64,000 bases of DNA from Paguma larvata (lineage: Eukaryota; Chordata; Mammalia; Carnivora; Viverridae): NCBI GenBank assembly GCA_030068075.1, contig CM057843.1, forward strand, positions 14,712,001-14,776,000, given 5' to 3'; not shown here. The text below holds more notes on this DNA, generated by a model, which saw only the letters and a list, made by a program, of their open reading frames with translations, did no database searches and was not told where the DNA came from. Within the stretch, counting starts at the first letter, position 1.

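Overview
This is vertebrate nuclear DNA from a carnivoran, most likely a feliform such as a cat. It has long introns, GT-AG splice sites and about 24 copies of a tRNA-derived SINE whose body (tRNA-like head, a segment reading close to 'gctctgtgctgacagctc', a CT-rich stretch and an A-rich tail) is the form known from cats and relatives. No bacterial, plasmid or phage features were seen.

The only gene recognised is NCOR1 (nuclear receptor corepressor 1), on the minus strand across the whole window. The gene enters at base 64000 in mid-exon and is followed to base 563, where it leaves in mid-gene. I placed 30 coding exons (29 constitutive-looking plus one 58-codon cassette) with matching splice phases. 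Together they encode about 1,785 residues without the cassette (about 1,843 with it). From memory the human protein has about 2,440 residues. The N-terminal part (first SANT domain and upstream) lies beyond base 64000, and the last few C-terminal exons lie before base 1.

Layout in gene direction: an Ala/Pro-rich linker (63780-64000); the second SANT domain (60162-60224 and 57268-57407); an acidic region (54865-54991 and 46473-47025); the central region with recurring G-S-I-S/T-x-G motifs (44468 down to 22110); His/Pro/Gln-rich and Arg-Glu-rich exons (20136 down to 12890); then the three nuclear-receptor-binding CoRNR boxes, IDVII (exon 12215-12708), ICQII (split across 8798-8955 and 8426-8649) and LEDII (exon 563-784).

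The rest is intron, filled with SINEs (18 plus-strand, 6 minus-strand), five L1 remnants (all plus-strand, antisense to NCOR1), two Tigger-like DNA transposons, hAT-like and MIR/L2-like fragments, one MaLR-type LTR and several simple repeats. I found no sign of a previously undescribed biological system. The more interesting points concern splicing: a competing acceptor in the acidic exon, an in-frame cassette exon, NAGNAG acceptors, SINEs inserted next to a donor and an acceptor, and a 137-nt uninterrupted purine/pyrimidine tract. Comparisons with human NCOR1 are from memory, not from an alignment.
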